Source of the DNA: Henckelia pumila
Taxonomy: Eukaryota; Streptophyta; Magnoliopsida; Lamiales; Gesneriaceae
Reading direction: 5' to 3'
Length of the DNA stretch: 64,000 bases
Assembly: GCF_033568475.1 (NCBI RefSeq)
Contig: NC_133121.1
Coordinates: 171,121,716-171,185,715, forward strand
The translations under genes and the position numbers were made by a program. Below the pieces are notes generated by a model that worked only from the letters and a program-made list of their open reading frames with translations, was not told the DNA's origin and ran no database searches. This document shows positions 45,440 through 55,275 of this stretch, in pieces (position 1 is the stretch's first letter; each line of letters begins with the position of its first letter).

Positions 45440-48400
45440 ATGTCTCAAGGAAATATTAACAATGGAAACGCACCGCAGAGTATTACTCTCACCCGTGAAG
45501 ACTTGACCGCGCTAATGGAAAACATAGCCGCACTCGCAGCAAAAGATGCAGTTGCTCAGTACCTAGAAACTCGCAAGCGCAAAAGCAGCAAGAAAAAGGC
45601 TCAGACTGAAGGCTCGTCATCTCTTGACCCTAATAACGGAGACCTAAATAAAGATAAATCTAAAGTGAATGATAAAGATCAAGGGGGGACCAAGAAAAAT
45701 ACTACTCAGAAAGACGGTGAAGCAAGTGTTCACACAGTTCATGACATTTCTGGCGAAAACAAGATCACTAATCCAGCTCGGAAGGATGGATCTCGCACAC
45801 ATGTAACTAGAGAGAATATTTCCGCAATTTTGCCGTCACGCCGAAGCCCCTTCACTGATGACATATTATCTGAAGCATTACCAAAGGGAGTCAAAATCCC
45901 CAGCTTACCTGAGTTCGATGGAACGAGTGACCCCCAAGACCATATTGACAAATTCTACGCGAAAGCGGATTTGTATGATATCACAGATGCTGCATACTGC
46001 AAAATTTTCCGAACAACATTATCAGGAAGAGCGCTCACATGGTTCAACAAGTTACCCTCCGGATCTATTGCCAATTTGGAGCAACTTACTGACTGCTTCA
46101 TCCAGCAATTCTCAATTAACAAAAAATACCCAAAAACAGCAGCATATTTGTTCACAGTCATTCAAAAAGAAGGAGAATGTCTGAGGGACTATGTTCGGCG
46201 ATTTACTCATGCGGTGCACGAAGTCTTACATGTGAACCATGATTTGTTAGCCGGAATAATGCAGCAAAACTTGCGTCATCGGAAGTTCAAGGAATCAATA
46301 GCGGGAAGGCCGCCCAAAAACCTAGAGGAATTACTGGAAAGAGCTGAGAAATACATTCGGGTTGAAGAATCTATTGAACCACACTACCTGAATAAAAGAA
46401 AGAGAGAAGAAGATAAACCAGATATTAGAAAGCGAGACGAGAAGCGAACAGCACAGAGCCCCCGTCTCCAGAATACACCCCTCAATGCACGTCTGACCGA
46501 TATACTGGTAGTGGCTGAAAAACAAGGATTGTTACGTCCCCCTCGCCCAATGCAGAATAACCCAAAGCGCCTACGTTCGGAAAAGTATTGTCATTTTCAT
46601 AAAGATAAAGGCCCTACTACAGAAGATTGCTTCAGTTTGCGAGCAGAAATTGAAAAACTCATAAAGCGCGGACATTTGGGGAATTTCGTGGACAAGTCCC
46701 GCGGTGAAAAACGAGACGACAGGCGTCGGGACGAACAACCAAAACATGACTATCAAAAGCGCCATGACGAAATTGGGAAACAGCATGAACGAGCGGATGA
46801 AAATTTGCCCTCGGGAGGGGTAATCGCCGTAATCACTGGGGGGCCTGCTTGTGGCGACTCGAACAATGCAAGAAAAGCTCTTCTGCGAGCAGCAAAAGGA
46901 ACCAACAATTTATCCAGCCCCACATCCTTGTCAATATGTGAAGTTGAAACCATCCAAGATGGATTATCATTCAGTGACAAAGATCTGGAGAACCCTCGGG
47001 GTGCCCATAATGATGCTTTAATCATCTCAGCCACAATCTCCAATTTTTGGGTAAAGAAAATTCTAGTGGATTCTGGAAGTTCGGCCGACATAATTTTTCA
47101 TAATGCATTCGTAAAGTTGGGTATTAGTAATGCACAGTTAACTCCAGTGAACACTCCACTAGTCGGATTTTCCGGAGAAATAGTTGAAGCTTTGGGAGAG
47201 GTAATGCTTCCTCTATCCTTGGGTTCTTACCCCAAGCGGTCTACTAAAATGGTGAAATTCCTTGTGGTAAAAGCTTCATCTGCGTACAATGTGATATTGG
47301 GACGACCAAGTCTCAATATATTCCAAGCCATCGGATCGACATATCATATGAAGCTGAAGTTTCCGACGCCAGGAGGAGTAGGAGAAGCCCTTGGTGATCA
47401 TCGTCTAGCTAGAGAGTGTCATGTAGTGACTCTGCGGGGTTCGTCAGAAAATCGGAAAAGACAAGTCTCTAGCGAGGAAAAACCACCAAAACCCAAAAAG
47501 CTTTTGCGTGAAAACGGAATTCATTTGGTGGATGAAGAAGCTGAGAGCAAAGAGAGAATAACAGCAACTGAAACTCTGAAACATGTGGCAATCATTCCAA
47601 CTGATCCCAAGAAAACCCTAAAGATTGGGACCGAATTACCTCCTGAGCTGGAAGAGAAGTTGAAAAATTTTCTTGGTCGCAATCTGGACGTGTTTGCTTG
47701 GGGTGATGAGCATCTGCCAGGAATACCTCATGAATATGCGCTTCATCACCTCCGTGTTGATCCGAAAATGAGACCGGTGAAGCAAAAGAAAAGAGCATTT
47801 GGTCCAGAGAAAAATCGGCATATAGCCGCGGAAGTGGAGAAACTCTTAGTGGCAAAGTACATCAGGCCAGTTTCATACCCAGATTGGCTTGCAAATGTGG
47901 TTTTAGTACCAAAACCTGGAGGAAAGTGGCGTTTGTGTATAGATTTCACTGATCTCAACAAAGCATGCCCCAAAGATCCGTTTCCACTCCCTCGAATTGA
48001 CTTGTTAGTCGATTCGACAGCAGGATGCGAGCTGCTCACTTTTCTTGATGCATATCAAGGATACAATCAGATCGGCCTAGCGCCAGAAGACCGAGAAAAA
48101 GCAAGTTTCATCACTGATCGAGGAATTTATTGTTATGATGTAATGCCGTTTGGTCTGAAAAATGCTGGAGCTACCTATCAGCGTTTGGTAAATAGCATGT
48201 TCGAACAATTGATCGGGCGTAACATGGAAGTTTATATAGATGACATGCTCGTCAAAAGTATTCAAGCATCTAATCATTTGGAAGATCTTGAGGAATGTTT
48301 CAGTATACTCAGAAAATACAGGATGAAACTTAATCCGGATAAATGCACTTTTGGTGTACGAGGAGGCAAATTTCTCGGTTATATGGTGTCAGAACGAGGA

Positions 48401-50767
48401 ATAGAGGCCAACCCTGAAAAAATCAAAGCTATTTTAAACATGAATCCTCCGAAGAGTGTAAAAGGCATCCAAGAATTGACAGGACGTTTGGCCGCCCTCA
48501 ACCGATTTATCTCAAGATCTGCAGACAAGGGTTTACCATTTTTCAAAATGTTGAGGAGTGGGAAAGGTTTTCAATGGACAGAAGAGTGTCAGCAAGCATT
48601 TGACGAGTTGAAAGTACATCTGACCTCTCCGCCGTTGTTGGTGAAACCAAACGAAGGTGACACCCTGTTAATTTATCTGGCAATATCTGCGGAGGCGGTA
48701 AGTGCAGTATTGGTCTCTGAAGTAGGACGTGAGCACAAGCCAGTTTATTATATCAGTCGAACTTTACACGGAGCAGAATTAAGATATACAAAGATCGAGA
48801 AACTGGCACTGGCTTTGGTAATTGCAGCGAGAAAATTACGTCCTTACTTTCACTCTCATCCAATAATTGTACTCACCAATCATCCTCTCAAACAAATTAT
48901 CTCAAGTCCTGAAGCATCAGGAAGAATGGTTAAGTGGGCTGTTGAACTGAGCCAATATGGAATTGAATATCGCCCGCGTCCAGCGATTAAAGCGCAAATT
49001 CTGGCTGATTTTCTAGTAGAAATGACAGTAACTCAAGAAGAGAGTTCCACCCAAACATGGATGGTTTATGTCGACGGGTCATCAACCTCTACGGGAAGCG
49101 GTGCAGGTATAGTTGTGGAGAGCCCACAGGGAGATAAATTTCAATATGCCGTCAAATTTCTATTCCCTGCAACGAATAATGAGGCAGAATATGAAGCTTT
49201 CATCATGGGAATTAAATTGGCCCTGTCAGTCGGAGCAAGAAGACTGACGATACACAGTGACTCCCAACTTATCGTCAGTCAAGTTAATGGAAATTATGAA
49301 GCAAAGGAAGATAAAATGTTTGCATACCTCACTCAAGTAAACGAGCTTCTCTCGCGTTTAGACGGCTATGATATAAAGCAGATACCTAGAGGGGAAAATG
49401 AGTCAGCAGACCGCCTTGCCAAGTTAGCAAGCTCCTTGGCCAACATTGATAATAGGAAAATTACATTCCTAACTTATGGCAAGGAAGAAACTGATGGAAG
49501 TGATGTTACAGTCTTCTGTGCTGACAGCAAAGAGCCTAGTTGGAAAGATGAAATAATCGACTATTTAAAGCAAGAGAAACTACCTGCTAACCAAGTCGAA
49601 GCTCGAAAACTTAGAGTGAGAGCTGCTCGGTTCACGATCATTGACGGAGAACTGTACAAAAGAGGTTTCTCTTCACCTTACCTAAAGTGTCTAACACCAG
49701 CTAAGGGAAACTATGTGCTCCGTGAAATTCATGAAGGAATATGTGGAAATCATTTAGCTGGCAGAGCTCTCGCGGGGAAAGCATTGCGCCAAGGGTACTT
49801 TTGGCCAACGATGAAGCAAGATGCTATGGAGTTAGCAAAACATTGTCATGCATGTCAAGAGCATGCTAACTTCCATCACCAGCCGGCTACAACCTTACAG
49901 CCCCTGGAAAGTCCTCTACCTTTTGTTCAATGGGGAATGGATTTGGTAGGTCCTTTTCCTCCTGCTACCGGACAAAGAAAATTTCTGATAGTAGCTGTGG
50001 ATTATTTCACCAAATGGGTCGAAGCTGAACCATTGGCCAAAATATCCGAGAGAGATGTAATCAATTTCTTATGGAAGAATATAATATGCAGATTTGGCAT
50101 TCCTCAAACCTTGGTTTCAGATAATGGAACTCAATTCTCTGGAGCGAAGATAAAAGACTGGTGCAGAGGACTCTCTATCAGGCAGTTCTTCACTTCTGTA
50201 GGGAATCCTCAAGCAAATGGGCAAACCGAGGTCACCAACCGGACCATTCTACAGCACCTCAAAACACGCCTAGGCAATGCCAAAGGAAAATGGGTGGATG
50301 AGTTGCCAAGTGTTCTATGGGCATATCGAACCACTCCACGCTCTTCAACTGGAGAATCTCCTTTCAACTTGGCCTACGGAGCGGAAGCTGTGGCTCCTGC
50401 CGAAATCGGAGAGCAATCATGGCGAGTGAAACAGTACACTCCATCTGGAAATGACCAAGCCCTCCGAATTTCATTGGACTTGGTGGATGAACTGAGAGAT
50501 GGAGCTTCAACACGAGCCGAGAGATATCGAGCTTGTATGACTAAAGCATACAATGACAGAGTCAAACCAAGATCTTTCCAAGTAGGAGATCTTGTATTGA
50601 GAAAATCTGACATCTTAAAGTCTGTGGGCAAGCTGGATCCGAAATGGGAAGGCCCCTACAAAGTAATTGAAATTGTGAAGATGGGAACATATCGCCTCAA
50701 ACATTCAGATGGAAGAATACTTCCCAGGCCTTGGAACGTAGCCAACCTGAAGAAGTTTTATGCATAA
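45440..50767 (+). CDS. Tat gag-pol polyprotein, 1775 aa
   Basis: The start chosen is ATG at 45440 (MSQGNINNGN), since the frame upstream runs into the LTR and primer-binding site. Gag covers about 160-400 (LPEFDGTSDPQDHIDKFY, LTWFNKLPSGSIANLEQL) followed by a Cys/His stretch YCHFHKDKGPTTEDC near 380. The protease is VDSGSSADIIF near 543. Reverse transcriptase has LCIDFTDLNKACPKDPF and YIDDMLVKS near 931. A first RNase H follows, then an archaeal-type RNase H from about 1205 (MVYVDGSSTSTGSGAGIV, NNEAEYEAF). Integrase carries an HHCC finger near 1430-1475, then DLVGPFPP, SDNGTQFSG and GQTEVTNR, keeping D, D and E. It ends PWNVANLKKFYA. No stop or frameshift is seen; probably active or recently so. 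Confidence 0.95.
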   Translation: MSQGNINNGNAPQSITLTREDLTALMENIAALAAKDAVAQYLETRKRKSSKKKAQTEGSSSLDPNNGDLNKDKSKVNDKDQGGTKKNTTQKDGEASVHTVHDISGENKITNPARKDGSRTHVTRENISAILPSRRSPFTDDILSEALPKGVKIPSLPEFDGTSDPQDHIDKFYAKADLYDITDAAYCKIFRTTLSGRALTWFNKLPSGSIANLEQLTDCFIQQFSINKKYPKTAAYLFTVIQKEGECLRDYVRRFTHAVHEVLHVNHDLLAGIMQQNLRHRKFKESIAGRPPKNLEELLERAEKYIRVEESIEPHYLNKRKREEDKPDIRKRDEKRTAQSPRLQNTPLNARLTDILVVAEKQGLLRPPRPMQNNPKRLRSEKYCHFHKDKGPTTEDCFSLRAEIEKLIKRGHLGNFVDKSRGEKRDDRRRDEQPKHDYQKRHDEIGKQHERADENLPSGGVIAVITGGPACGDSNNARKALLRAAKGTNNLSSPTSLSICEVETIQDGLSFSDKDLENPRGAHNDALIISATISNFWVKKILVDSGSSADIIFHNAFVKLGISNAQLTPVNTPLVGFSGEIVEALGEVMLPLSLGSYPKRSTKMVKFLVVKASSAYNVILGRPSLNIFQAIGSTYHMKLKFPTPGGVGEALGDHRLARECHVVTLRGSSENRKRQVSSEEKPPKPKKLLRENGIHLVDEEAESKERITATETLKHVAIIPTDPKKTLKIGTELPPELEEKLKNFLGRNLDVFAWGDEHLPGIPHEYALHHLRVDPKMRPVKQKKRAFGPEKNRHIAAEVEKLLVAKYIRPVSYPDWLANVVLVPKPGGKWRLCIDFTDLNKACPKDPFPLPRIDLLVDSTAGCELLTFLDAYQGYNQIGLAPEDREKASFITDRGIYCYDVMPFGLKNAGATYQRLVNSMFEQLIGRNMEVYIDDMLVKSIQASNHLEDLEECFSILRKYRMKLNPDKCTFGVRGGKFLGYMVSERGIEANPEKIKAILNMNPPKSVKGIQELTGRLAALNRFISRSADKGLPFFKMLRSGKGFQWTEECQQAFDELKVHLTSPPLLVKPNEGDTLLIYLAISAEAVSAVLVSEVGREHKPVYYISRTLHGAELRYTKIEKLALALVIAARKLRPYFHSHPIIVLTNHPLKQIISSPEASGRMVKWAVELSQYGIEYRPRPAIKAQILADFLVEMTVTQEESSTQTWMVYVDGSSTSTGSGAGIVVESPQGDKFQYAVKFLFPATNNEAEYEAFIMGIKLALSVGARRLTIHSDSQLIVSQVNGNYEAKEDKMFAYLTQVNELLSRLDGYDIKQIPRGENESADRLAKLASSLANIDNRKITFLTYGKEETDGSDVTVFCADSKEPSWKDEIIDYLKQEKLPANQVEARKLRVRAARFTIIDGELYKRGFSSPYLKCLTPAKGNYVLREIHEGICGNHLAGRALAGKALRQGYFWPTMKQDAMELAKHCHACQEHANFHHQPATTLQPLESPLPFVQWGMDLVGPFPPATGQRKFLIVAVDYFTKWVEAEPLAKISERDVINFLWKNIICRFGIPQTLVSDNGTQFSGAKIKDWCRGLSIRQFFTSVGNPQANGQTEVTNRTILQHLKTRLGNAKGKWVDELPSVLWAYRTTPRSSTGESPFNLAYGAEAVAPAEIGEQSWRVKQYTPSGNDQALRISLDLVDELRDGASTRAERYRACMTKAYNDRVKPRSFQVGDLVLRKSDILKSVGKLDPKWEGPYKVIEIVKMGTYRLKHSDGRILPRPWNVANLKKFYA

Positions 50768-51415
50768 ACTGCAACTCTCGTCAATAATAGGCTAAATTTA
50801 TCTTTTTTAGCATATTTTCCTTATGTTTTCATATTACAATTTTGTGATACATTGTTCAACTAATTTGATTATTGTTTTTATATAAACAGATTACTTTGTC
50901 GAAAGCATATCATATCTCCTCTCCTATACTAACGCTTACTTACGACATAAACGTCATAGACCCTAGCAATCATAAAAAATTTCCAACAGTAAGAGGCCTG
51001 GCCAGCCCCTTGGGACATTTGAACTTATGACGCTGTAAGAGGTCAGGACGACATAATAACATTATAAGTCCCGGGATACCTCACCACGCACCAAGTGGGT
51101 TTAGGAATTCCCCATGAGACAAAATCTTGGGAGATTGATCCCCTCCCAAGTACTCCATTGTTAAAGCGATAGTATTTTATTCATCAAACAAGTATGCAAT
51201 AGCAACTTCAAAATGCAAAAGAGATATGATAATCGACAAATACTTACTTACTCAAAAAGAACAAAAAAAAAAAAAAAAAGTCTATGACTTTGACTCTGTC
51301 ACAAAAAAATTTTTGCCCGAAAGTGGCAAGAAATAATAAAGCTAAACTGGTCCACGGCTCCAAAGAGTAGTCTCCATATAGCTCTGATACACACCGTCAT
51401 TATTGGTTGTATAAG
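50768..51415 (+). other. Non-coding segment between Tat pol and the antisense gene
   Basis: Untranslated DNA after the pol stop. Both the sense transcript and the end of the antisense gene must be handled here. An A-run lies at 51264-51280. No domain seen. Confidence 0.5.
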
Positions 51416-53517
51416 CTAAAAATTCGAACGCAAAGCTTCGATCATCTCCTCATCACCCAGACCTCCCAGTAAATCTCCTAAGGGAGGATCCGAGTCATCG
51501 TCAACTCGGGCAATACTAGGCTCCGGAATTTGGGGGTGAATCATCATAATAATTTCCTCTGGAACTAGTTGAGTTTTCCGTAGTTCTTTGCGGCAATCCA
51601 CTACAACTTCATCATGAATAACGATCGCCCGCTGAATCACTTCATCTCTAAAATCTGTGGACTCTCGGTAGCATTCAATTGCTTTTTCTCCGGTACTTCG
51701 CAAGAGATTCTTGCCTATTGATGAATTGAGAAAAGTCTCACCGGTCTCCGATTCATGGGAATATTTTCCCCTAAGTAGCTCCATATCCTTGCACATGACA
51801 TCATACTTTTTGGATTTCTCTTCAAGCTCCTTTTGTGACTTGAGAAAATCATCTCGGGCCTTAGCACCTTCCTCGCCGAGTCTTTTGCACTCACCCCTTA
51901 ATGACGCCAGCTCGTCATCAAATTTTCTCCCGGAATTTCGAGACCTCTCTTCTCGAAATTGAAAAGTTTGGGCAAGCGATAAAATCTGCAAAGACCCATA
52001 GATAAGGAGTATTGTTTACTACATAAAAATCATAACAAATATCAAACGTATAATAATATACCTGGAAGGCAGACGAGGCAAGAGACCGAGTTAATACTTC
52101 GGTAGGCTGAGGCAGTAGATGCAACCTGTCATGATCTCCAATGAGATTAATTCCGGTTCTCCAACCAATCTCTGGATCCTTCAAATCCCAAAAAGAACCA
52201 GCATTATTCTTGTGATTCACACCCTCCAAGAACAAGTGACGACCCTCACGAGTATCGGGAGGAACTGTTCGTTCATCCTCACGTCTTCTTTTTGGATTTA
52301 TTCTACCATTAGCATTCTCCCTAGTACGGGTATCACGGTCAGCATCATTTCTTCTACCACCATTCCTTCGGTCACGAGTGTCAGTATTTTTAGATGGAGG
52401 ACCAGGACAATTGACACGGTCGGATGGCCCGGGAGAATTCCTCCTCCTTGGAATCCCTTGGGAATTGTGATTACCTCGATCCATTGGTGACTCTTTTCTC
52501 GATGTTTTTGACGAAGTTTTCTCGTTTTTCTCTATGCAAGCGCGAACCTCCGCCAAACTTAATTTGTCACCTACAAACAAACACAAAGAGAAGAGTGACA
52601 ATGATCAGTAAATAAATTTAATAAATTTTAAATTACCACGAGTAGAAGAATCCAAAGAAGACGCAAAATACAGTCATCAAAATTCAATTTGAACAAAGCA
52701 TTACCGGCAGGAATCAAACTTTTTGGGTCAACCAACTCCTGGAAGAGGCCTAAGGAACGACATTTAAGTTGCAATTCACGGTGGATTTTGCTAAATATAA
52801 TTTTCCTATGGCCCGGACTCCAAACTATGGGAACCTCCCAACCATAATCCCATACATAAACAAAATTTTTTCTCCAATCATTTTTTGGAGATGGACAACG
52901 AGATAAAAACTTACAATCTCCCCGAGGTAGAAAATAAGTATAGGAACCCGGCATGGAGCGACGCACCGAGAAAAGCGCATAGAATAAGTCTGTAGTCGGA
53001 GACATTTTAATTTCACTCACTCTACGTAGGAAACACGTAAAGAGAAGAATCGCACTTGGTGTTAATTGACTTAAACTCACCCCGAGACTATCTACAATTT
53101 CTATCAAAAGGGCATGAGGAGGGAGCGAGAAACCAAAATTAAAGTACTCCAGATATACAGTAAAGTATCCCGGAGGCGGTTCATGGCAAGGATCTCCATT
53201 TTTGGGAATTTTAAGGATATTTCTAGAGGATAAGTCAAATTTTTACTTGGACTTAAAATCTCCGACTCGTCCAGCAGACGCTCGCTCACTCCTCCCGAAG
53301 ACTCTTCAGAACCACTATTATCGCAGGAATTCGGGTTACTATCAATTTTTAAACAAGGTGATCTCGTCATATCACGAGATACCACTGTTTTCAAATCACT
53401 CGAAGAATATAGACACTCATCAATTTCACTATCACCGCTAGACCCCACTGGCGAAAGGGAAAGAGTATCTCGGTTAGCAACTAACACCGAAAATACTTTA
53501 CCCCGTGGAGGATGCCC
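51416..53517 (-). CDS. Antisense spliced gene of the Tat element (Transposase_28-like)
   Basis: Three exons are readable on minus, opposite to gag-pol. Exon A runs from a TTGCAG acceptor at 53518 down to 52705, exon B is 52072-52570, and exon C is 51416-51985; all junctions are GT-AG and in phase (PAG/DKLSLAEV, then AFQ/ILSLAQ). At least one more exon must lie upstream. Exon A has PPPGYFTVYLEYFNFGFSLP and SLGVSLSQLTPSAILL, resembling the plant family called putative gypsy-type transposon (Pfam PF04195, Transposase_28), from memory. Exon B is basic and low-complexity (Arg, Asn, Asp). Exon C is a likely coiled coil (residues with heptads over about 100 aa) with an acidic end GDEEMIEALRSNF. In exon A the frame changes near 53220-53250, with a stop at 53243-53245 in the downstream frame: a frameshift or an unrecognised splice. 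Function unknown. Confidence 0.65.
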
Positions 53518-53680
53518 TGCAATGATTTTTTAGAAAAAATATATTTTACCAAAAAATAATATTAATTAAATAATAATAAAACAAATAATAGCATTAGATA
53601 CATGGTAGTTGGTTATTAGATTCTGTGCATCGTGTATATATATGTATATGTATAACTATCACAGATGGGTTCATCTTCTC
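53518..53680 (-). other. Intron-like AT-rich segment upstream of the antisense exon A
   Basis: Ends on minus with the acceptor TCATTGCAG at 53518 and is AT-rich beyond, as expected of a plant intron. Its upstream donor is not identified. Confidence 0.4.
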
Positions 53681-54290
53681 CAACACCGTCCGCCGCCTCA
53701 CCACCGGCCGCAGCTCCCTTCGGCGAGCCGTTGGTCGCTCAACACCATCATCTCCGACCGGCTGCTTGCCTCGCGTCGTCGCGCCACCCCGGTCTCCGGC
53801 AACCACCAGCAACTGAGCAGCCGTCGTCCTAGTCCCGTCGAGTCCAGATTTGGATAGCTCGAAGGCTAGTCCATGGCTGGGACATCGACGATAGTCATTC
53901 ACCGAGCCCAGATCTGGGCGTCTCCACGAGCAGTCGAGGAGGTCCCATGGCTGGCCCTTGGCTCCTCGGCATCACCATCGCATTACCATCGCACCATCCT
54001 CTCCAAGCGGTCTGCGTCTCTGGACAAGCTTTTGATAGCTTGGTCCACGCTGACATACGAAGAGCCCTCCATCGGAATGACCACCTCGCCGTCGGCCTCC
54101 TCAGTTCCCGTTCGAGTCCAGATTTGGACGCACCCACGAGCCGGGGATGCAACTCCGTGGCTGTACTCGAGTTGCCGGAAACACCACGACGCCTTGAAGC
54201 TTCTAGGTCGCGCATCGTTGCTGGTTCAGCGGCGGAGTGGGGCGCCGACCACAGCTCACGGACAGGGATGGAATATTGATACACATATAT
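53681..54290. other. GC-rich block inside the Tat element
   Basis: About 600 bp of clearly GC-rich DNA between AT-rich flanks, unlike the rest of the element. Frames on both strands stay open over 100-165 codons, but this follows from the base composition. A phrase GAGTCCAGATTTGGA occurs near 53840 and 54113, and CCATGGCTGG near 53870 and 53944, so it has internal near-duplicates. It lies just upstream of the antisense gene and could be its 5' leader and first exon, or a captured host fragment. I do not recognise a protein in it. Confidence 0.4.
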
Positions 54291-54835
54291 ACATATATTC
54301 GATATATACATACGCACAGAAAATCTTTTCAAAAAAAAAAAAAACAAAAGGGGATTTTAAGGCCAACACGTGAAGGCACACTGATGGTTACCTGCCATGT
54401 GGATTCTTTTTGTCCTTTGTTTCTTTTCAATTGAACGTGCCGAAGCGTGCTGCAATCACAAGTCAAAAAAAAAAAAAAAATCGAATTGCGTTAGTAATTA
54501 TGGTGAAACCATATCGCGGTGCTGAATTTATAATGACAGTAGTTGGTAGAGTTCTATTTGGTTTCTACTGTTAATATTCTAGCAGAATTTTAATTCTATC
54601 CAATTACCTGGGGATTATTATTATTCTACCAGAATTTTAATTCCACTACATCACAGTCCTGATAGGATTTCTCCATCATGGTTTCTCCATCCCTGATCGG
54701 GCAGGTCGATGCCCGTAATTTTCGCAGTGGCAAAAAATATTCGTTCTCGGCAATTAAATTTCTGACAATACTCCGATAAAAATTCCACTCTCGGACCTCT
54801 CCACACACGCGACATGCCCGAGAGTGGGGGGCCTA
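54291..54835 (+). other. Tat 3' end region with polypurine tract
   Basis: Non-coding AT-rich sequence. The polypurine tract is GAGAGTGGGGGGCCTA at 54820-54835, immediately before the 3' LTR. The antisense promoter would be expected here, but no clear TATA element was singled out. Confidence 0.6.
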
Positions 54836-55270
54836 TGATAGGTTACACCTAAAAATTCAACTGGGCCTGAGCCCAATCATGAAGGTCCACTCCGAATATT
54901 TTTAAGGCCCAAGCTTATTTAAATATTATATATATTTAATTCAAGCAGGCCCTAAATTCTACAAAAGCCCATAAGAGGCTCAAGCCCACAAGGCTCTCCA
55001 AATATCTATAAATAGCTCAAGTCACCTCATTATTAAGGTACACACTTTCTTAAGCAATATATCGCTCTACTCTCGATTATTATTCCTTGAGTAATAACTG
55101 ACTTGAGCGTCGGAGTGCCTTCGCCGGGAACCCTTCCGGCTCCTCTGATTTTGTTTTGTGACGTAGGAACAACCCACTGAAGATCTCCATCGAGAACATA
55201 CAAGGACTTACTGATACTCCGGACTTTGCGGAAGCAACGTGTCACATACAAGTGATTTTTGGCTACATCA
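54836..55270 (+). repeat. 3' LTR of the Tat element
   Basis: Identical to the 5' LTR apart from one base as far as I can compare. Confidence 0.95.
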
Positions 55271-55275
55271 TATAT

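Larger units (their letters stand above)
44939..55275 (+). mobile_element. Tat-type Ty3/gypsy retrotransposon, young and complete
   Basis: LTRs are 44944-45378 and 54836-55270, 435 bp each, with a single mismatch seen (GGTCC against GGCCC near position 135 of the LTR). TATAT duplications lie at 44939-44943 and 55271-55275. The order is LTR, primer-binding site, gag-pol in one frame on +, a large 3' region carrying a spliced antisense gene and a GC-rich block, polypurine tract, LTR. The second, archaeal-type RNase H after the usual one is the mark of the Tat lineage (Retand/Ogre group). By LTR identity this is the youngest insertion in the window. Confidence 0.95.

Noticed and set aside
46331..48277. 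Antisense ORFs opposite the Tat gag-pol
   Set aside because: They are shadows of the polyprotein and have no splice structure or domain, unlike the antisense gene at 51416-53517.
53594..54373. Several long overlapping frames on both strands
   Set aside because: High GC content lowers stop frequency on both strands, and no frame shows a known domain.
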